DNA from: an uncultured Clostridia bacterium
GTDB lineage: Bacteria; Bacillota; Clostridia; Christensenellales; CAG-138
Assembly: GCA_934633695.1 (NCBI GenBank)
Contig: CAKTYT010000020.1
Coordinates: 1 to 22,990, forward strand
Reading direction: 5' to 3'
Length of the DNA: 22,990 bases
This document shows positions 21,270 through 22,990 of this stretch, in pieces. Within the stretch, counting starts at the first letter, position 1; each line of letters begins with the position of its first letter. Made by a program: the position numbers and the translations under genes. The notes below the pieces were generated by a model. The model made no database searches. It saw only the letters and a list, made by a program, of their open reading frames with translations, and was not told the DNA's origin.

Positions 21270-22442
21270 ATGAAAAGACAGAAAAAATTATTCACCTCCG
21301 AGTCGGTTACGGAGGGACATCCCGACAAGGTTTGCGACAATATTGCCGATGCAGTGCTCGATGCAATGCTGAAGAACGATCCAAAGTCCAGAGTTGCATG
21401 CGAATGCTGTGCAACGACCGGTATGGTCATGGTTATGGGAGAGGTGACAACAAACTGCTATATCGACATTCCGAAGCTTGTTAGGGATGTTGTACTTGAA
21501 ATTGGGTACGATAAGCCGGAATATGGGTTCGATGGCCATACCCTTGCTGTTATCAGTGCAATCAACGGTCAATCTCCGGATATTGCAATGGGTGTGGATA
21601 AGAGCTTCGAAGCAAAATCCGGCGATACTGATCCATACGATATCGGTGCAGGCGATCAAGGCATGATGTTCGGCTTTGCCTGCGATGAAACGCCCGAATG
21701 TATGCCGCTCACAATCAGCCTTGCCCACAGGCTGACGCGTCGACTTACGGCTGTTCGCAAGGATAAGCTGCTGAACTATCTGCGTCCCGACGGAAAGAGC
21801 CAGGTGACCATTGAATATGACGAGGATAACCGCCCGTTGAGGGTAGACACGGTTGTTGTTTCAACCCAGCACGACCCCGATGTCGATATGGAGATCCTTC
21901 GTCAGGATATTATTGAAAAGGTGATAAAGCAGGTTATTCCCGTTGAACTCATTGACGAAAACACCAGATTCTTTGTCAATCCCACAGGAAGATTCGTTAT
22001 CGGCGGACCGCAGGGTGATTCAGGACTTACCGGAAGAAAAATAATTGTCGATACTTATGGCGGATGCGGTCGTCACGGCGGCGGAAGTTTTTCGGGTAAG
22101 GATCCCACCAAGGTTGACAGATCTGCTGCATATGCCGCGAGGTACGTTGCAAAGAACCTCGTTGCACAGGGCTATGCGAAACGTTGCGAGATTCAGCTTG
22201 CATATGCTATCGGCGTTGCGAAACCCGTCTCAATTCGAGTGGATACTTTCGGAACGGGTATAATGAGTGATTCAGAAATTGAGTCAATGGTTGAAAGGAG
22301 CTTCGATTTCCGCCCCGCCGCTCTGATTGAAAAGCTTGGACTTCGCAGCCCGATTTACCGTGCGACAGCTGCCTACGGCCACTTCGGACGTACGGATGTT
22401 GACTTCCCGTGGGAAAGGGTTGACCTAAAATTCGTCAAATAA
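21270..22442 (+). CDS. metK: S-adenosylmethionine synthase (methionine adenosyltransferase)
   Basis: Makes SAM from ATP and methionine, releasing phosphate and pyrophosphate; a cytoplasmic tetramer in this family. Length 390 aa is normal. Signature motifs are intact: SESVTEGHPDKVCD with catalytic His17 region (10-23), GAGDQGMMFGFA (126-137) and the phosphate-binding GGGSFSGKDPTKVDRS (270-285). The C-terminus (GHFGRTDVDFPWERVD) is complete. The ATG at 21270 follows GGAAGGA; the frame's 18 upstream codons lie in the terminator hairpin and are not translated. Expression is gated by the SAM-I riboswitch immediately upstream. A mobile-element remnant begins within 60 bases of its stop. Confidence 0.98.
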   Translation: MKRQKKLFTSESVTEGHPDKVCDNIADAVLDAMLKNDPKSRVACECCATTGMVMVMGEVTTNCYIDIPKLVRDVVLEIGYDKPEYGFDGHTLAVISAINGQSPDIAMGVDKSFEAKSGDTDPYDIGAGDQGMMFGFACDETPECMPLTISLAHRLTRRLTAVRKDKLLNYLRPDGKSQVTIEYDEDNRPLRVDTVVVSTQHDPDVDMEILRQDIIEKVIKQVIPVELIDENTRFFVNPTGRFVIGGPQGDSGLTGRKIIVDTYGGCGRHGGGSFSGKDPTKVDRSAAYAARYVAKNLVAQGYAKRCEIQLAYAIGVAKPVSIRVDTFGTGIMSDSEIESMVERSFDFRPAALIEKLGLRSPIYRATAAYGHFGRTDVDFPWERVDLKFVK

Positions 22443-22500
22443 GAATACCAAAATAAAACGGCTCAGCGTCTTGATCTGAACCCCGGCAGGCTCATTCAAT

Positions 22501-22620
22501 ATGCGAGTGAGCAACACGACCTATATTGTCGGTATTCATTTCAGCAAGGAGAGCAAGGACACGTTGGAGGACAAGGTGAAGCGGCTGATGCGTGACGATG
22601 TAAAAGCCGCCAATTTCTAA
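22501..22620 (+). pseudogene. TnpW-like transposon protein, probably truncated
   Basis: A 39-codon frame encodes SNTTYIVGIHFSKESKDTLE and then DKVKRLMRDDVKAANF. This resembles the C-terminal part of TnpW proteins, small proteins encoded just before the large serine recombinase in Tn4451/TnpX-type elements. The expected N-terminal 15 to 25 residues are missing and there is no Shine-Dalgarno site before the ATG at 22501, so it is probably a fragment. It is followed, in another frame and overlapping by 17 bases, by the recombinase remnant, which is the order in intact elements. Confidence 0.65.
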
Positions 22621-22846
22621 AGCAAAAATTACCACTTTGTACGAGAAACTTTCCCACGACGACGAGAGAGCCGGGGAGAGCGTGTCAATAGAGAATCAAA
22701 AACGTATTTTGGAAGACTGTGCACTCAAAAAAGGCTTCACAAACATCGTCCATTTTACGGACGAGGGAGTTTGCGGCGGGAGCGGCTTTCGGGTCGCTCC
22801 CGTTTTGCTTCTGCGATTCTATTTCCCAAAATCGGAAAAGTATTGA
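22604..22846 (+). pseudogene. Truncated large serine recombinase (TnpX-type), N-terminal fragment
   Basis: The frame encodes KAKITTLYEKLSHDDERAGE, then SIENQKRILEDCALKKGF and NIVHFTDEGVCGG. This is the start of the resolvase catalytic domain of large serine recombinases; the Ser in YEKLSHDDE is at the catalytic position. Homology ends at about 22775, after some 55 residues. The remaining codons run through a hairpin into unrelated sequence and stop at 22846, against 500 to 700 aa for intact enzymes. No ATG is present where the protein should begin (AAA GCA AAA ATT); only a TTG (22637) exists inside the domain. The gene is therefore dead: start lost and 3' part deleted. Confidence 0.75.
22777..22807 (+). 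terminator. Hairpin terminator at the breakpoint of the recombinase remnant
   Basis: CGGGAGCG (22777-22784) pairs perfectly with CGCTCCCG (22795-22802), ten-base loop, followed by TTTTGCTT. It sits exactly where recombinase homology ends. It could terminate metK transcripts. Confidence 0.75.
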
Positions 22847-22990
22847 TTTTGGGAAACAGATGGTGATGTATCGCTTGTCTGCACTGCCGCACTGTTGGAC
22901 AAAGTGCGTGTACACGCTAAAATGTTCAATAGATGCGGTTTGCCATTCTCTTTAAAAAAATGTCCGTTCGAGTGCGTAACATCCACGGAA
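22808..22990. repeat. Palindrome-rich stretch without a gene
   Basis: A perfect 12-bp inverted repeat, TTTCCCAAAATC (22822-22833) and GATTTTGGGAAA (22845-22856), encloses an 11-base loop. Further on, GCGTGTACACGC (22906-22917) is a perfect 12-bp palindrome. No convincing coding frame was found. These may be ends or binding sites left by the element whose remnant lies upstream. Confidence 0.55.

Overview
The window looks like chromosomal DNA from a Gram-positive member of the Clostridia, most likely near Ruminococcus/Oscillospiraceae. This is inferred from gene content, not from a database search. The grounds are Shine-Dalgarno sites close to AGGAGG, TTGACA/TATAAT promoters, U-tract hairpin terminators, the glgC-glgD pair, TPP and SAM-I riboswitches working by transcription attenuation, YitT and ThiT proteins, Spo0A-type domains, and a TnpW/serine-recombinase remnant.

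Layout. 1-3.4 kb: five minus-strand genes starting with a TetR-type regulator that has a consensus promoter. They continue with a protein carrying two retropepsin-type DTG motifs, a cytidine deaminase, a DUF2975-like membrane protein and an isochorismatase-fold hydrolase; they may form one operon. 3.5-3.7 kb: tRNA-Lys(CUU) with promoter and terminator, minus strand. 4.1-5.0 kb: two adjacent plus-strand genes encoding only a Spo0A C-terminal (DNA-binding) type domain, with no receiver domain. 5.1-6.1 kb: TPP riboswitch and thiamine transporter thiT. 6.2-7.8 kb, minus: a small membrane protein gene split by a frameshift at an A7 run, then a membrane-anchored family 3 solute-binding protein. 8.2-9.2 kb: YitT-family protein. 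9.2-17.3 kb: rpoB and rpoC with a structured leader, not preceded by ribosomal protein genes. 17.3-19.8 kb: glgC-glgD. 19.9-20.7 kb: NlpC/P60 lipoprotein. 20.7-20.9 kb, minus: small basic protein. 21.0-22.4 kb: SAM-I riboswitch and metK. 22.4-23.0 kb: remnant of a Tn4451/TnpX-type element, then palindrome-rich DNA with no recognisable gene.

How the genes work together: rpoB/rpoC supply the beta and beta-prime subunits of RNA polymerase. GlgC/GlgD make ADP-glucose for glycogen. ThiT and MetK sit under riboswitches sensing the product of their own pathway (TPP, SAM). The least ordinary content is the tandem receiver-less Spo0A-like pair, the two-DTG protein, the A7 frameshift and the rpoB leader. 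I did not find a CRISPR array, a toxin-antitoxin pair or a recognisable defence system.
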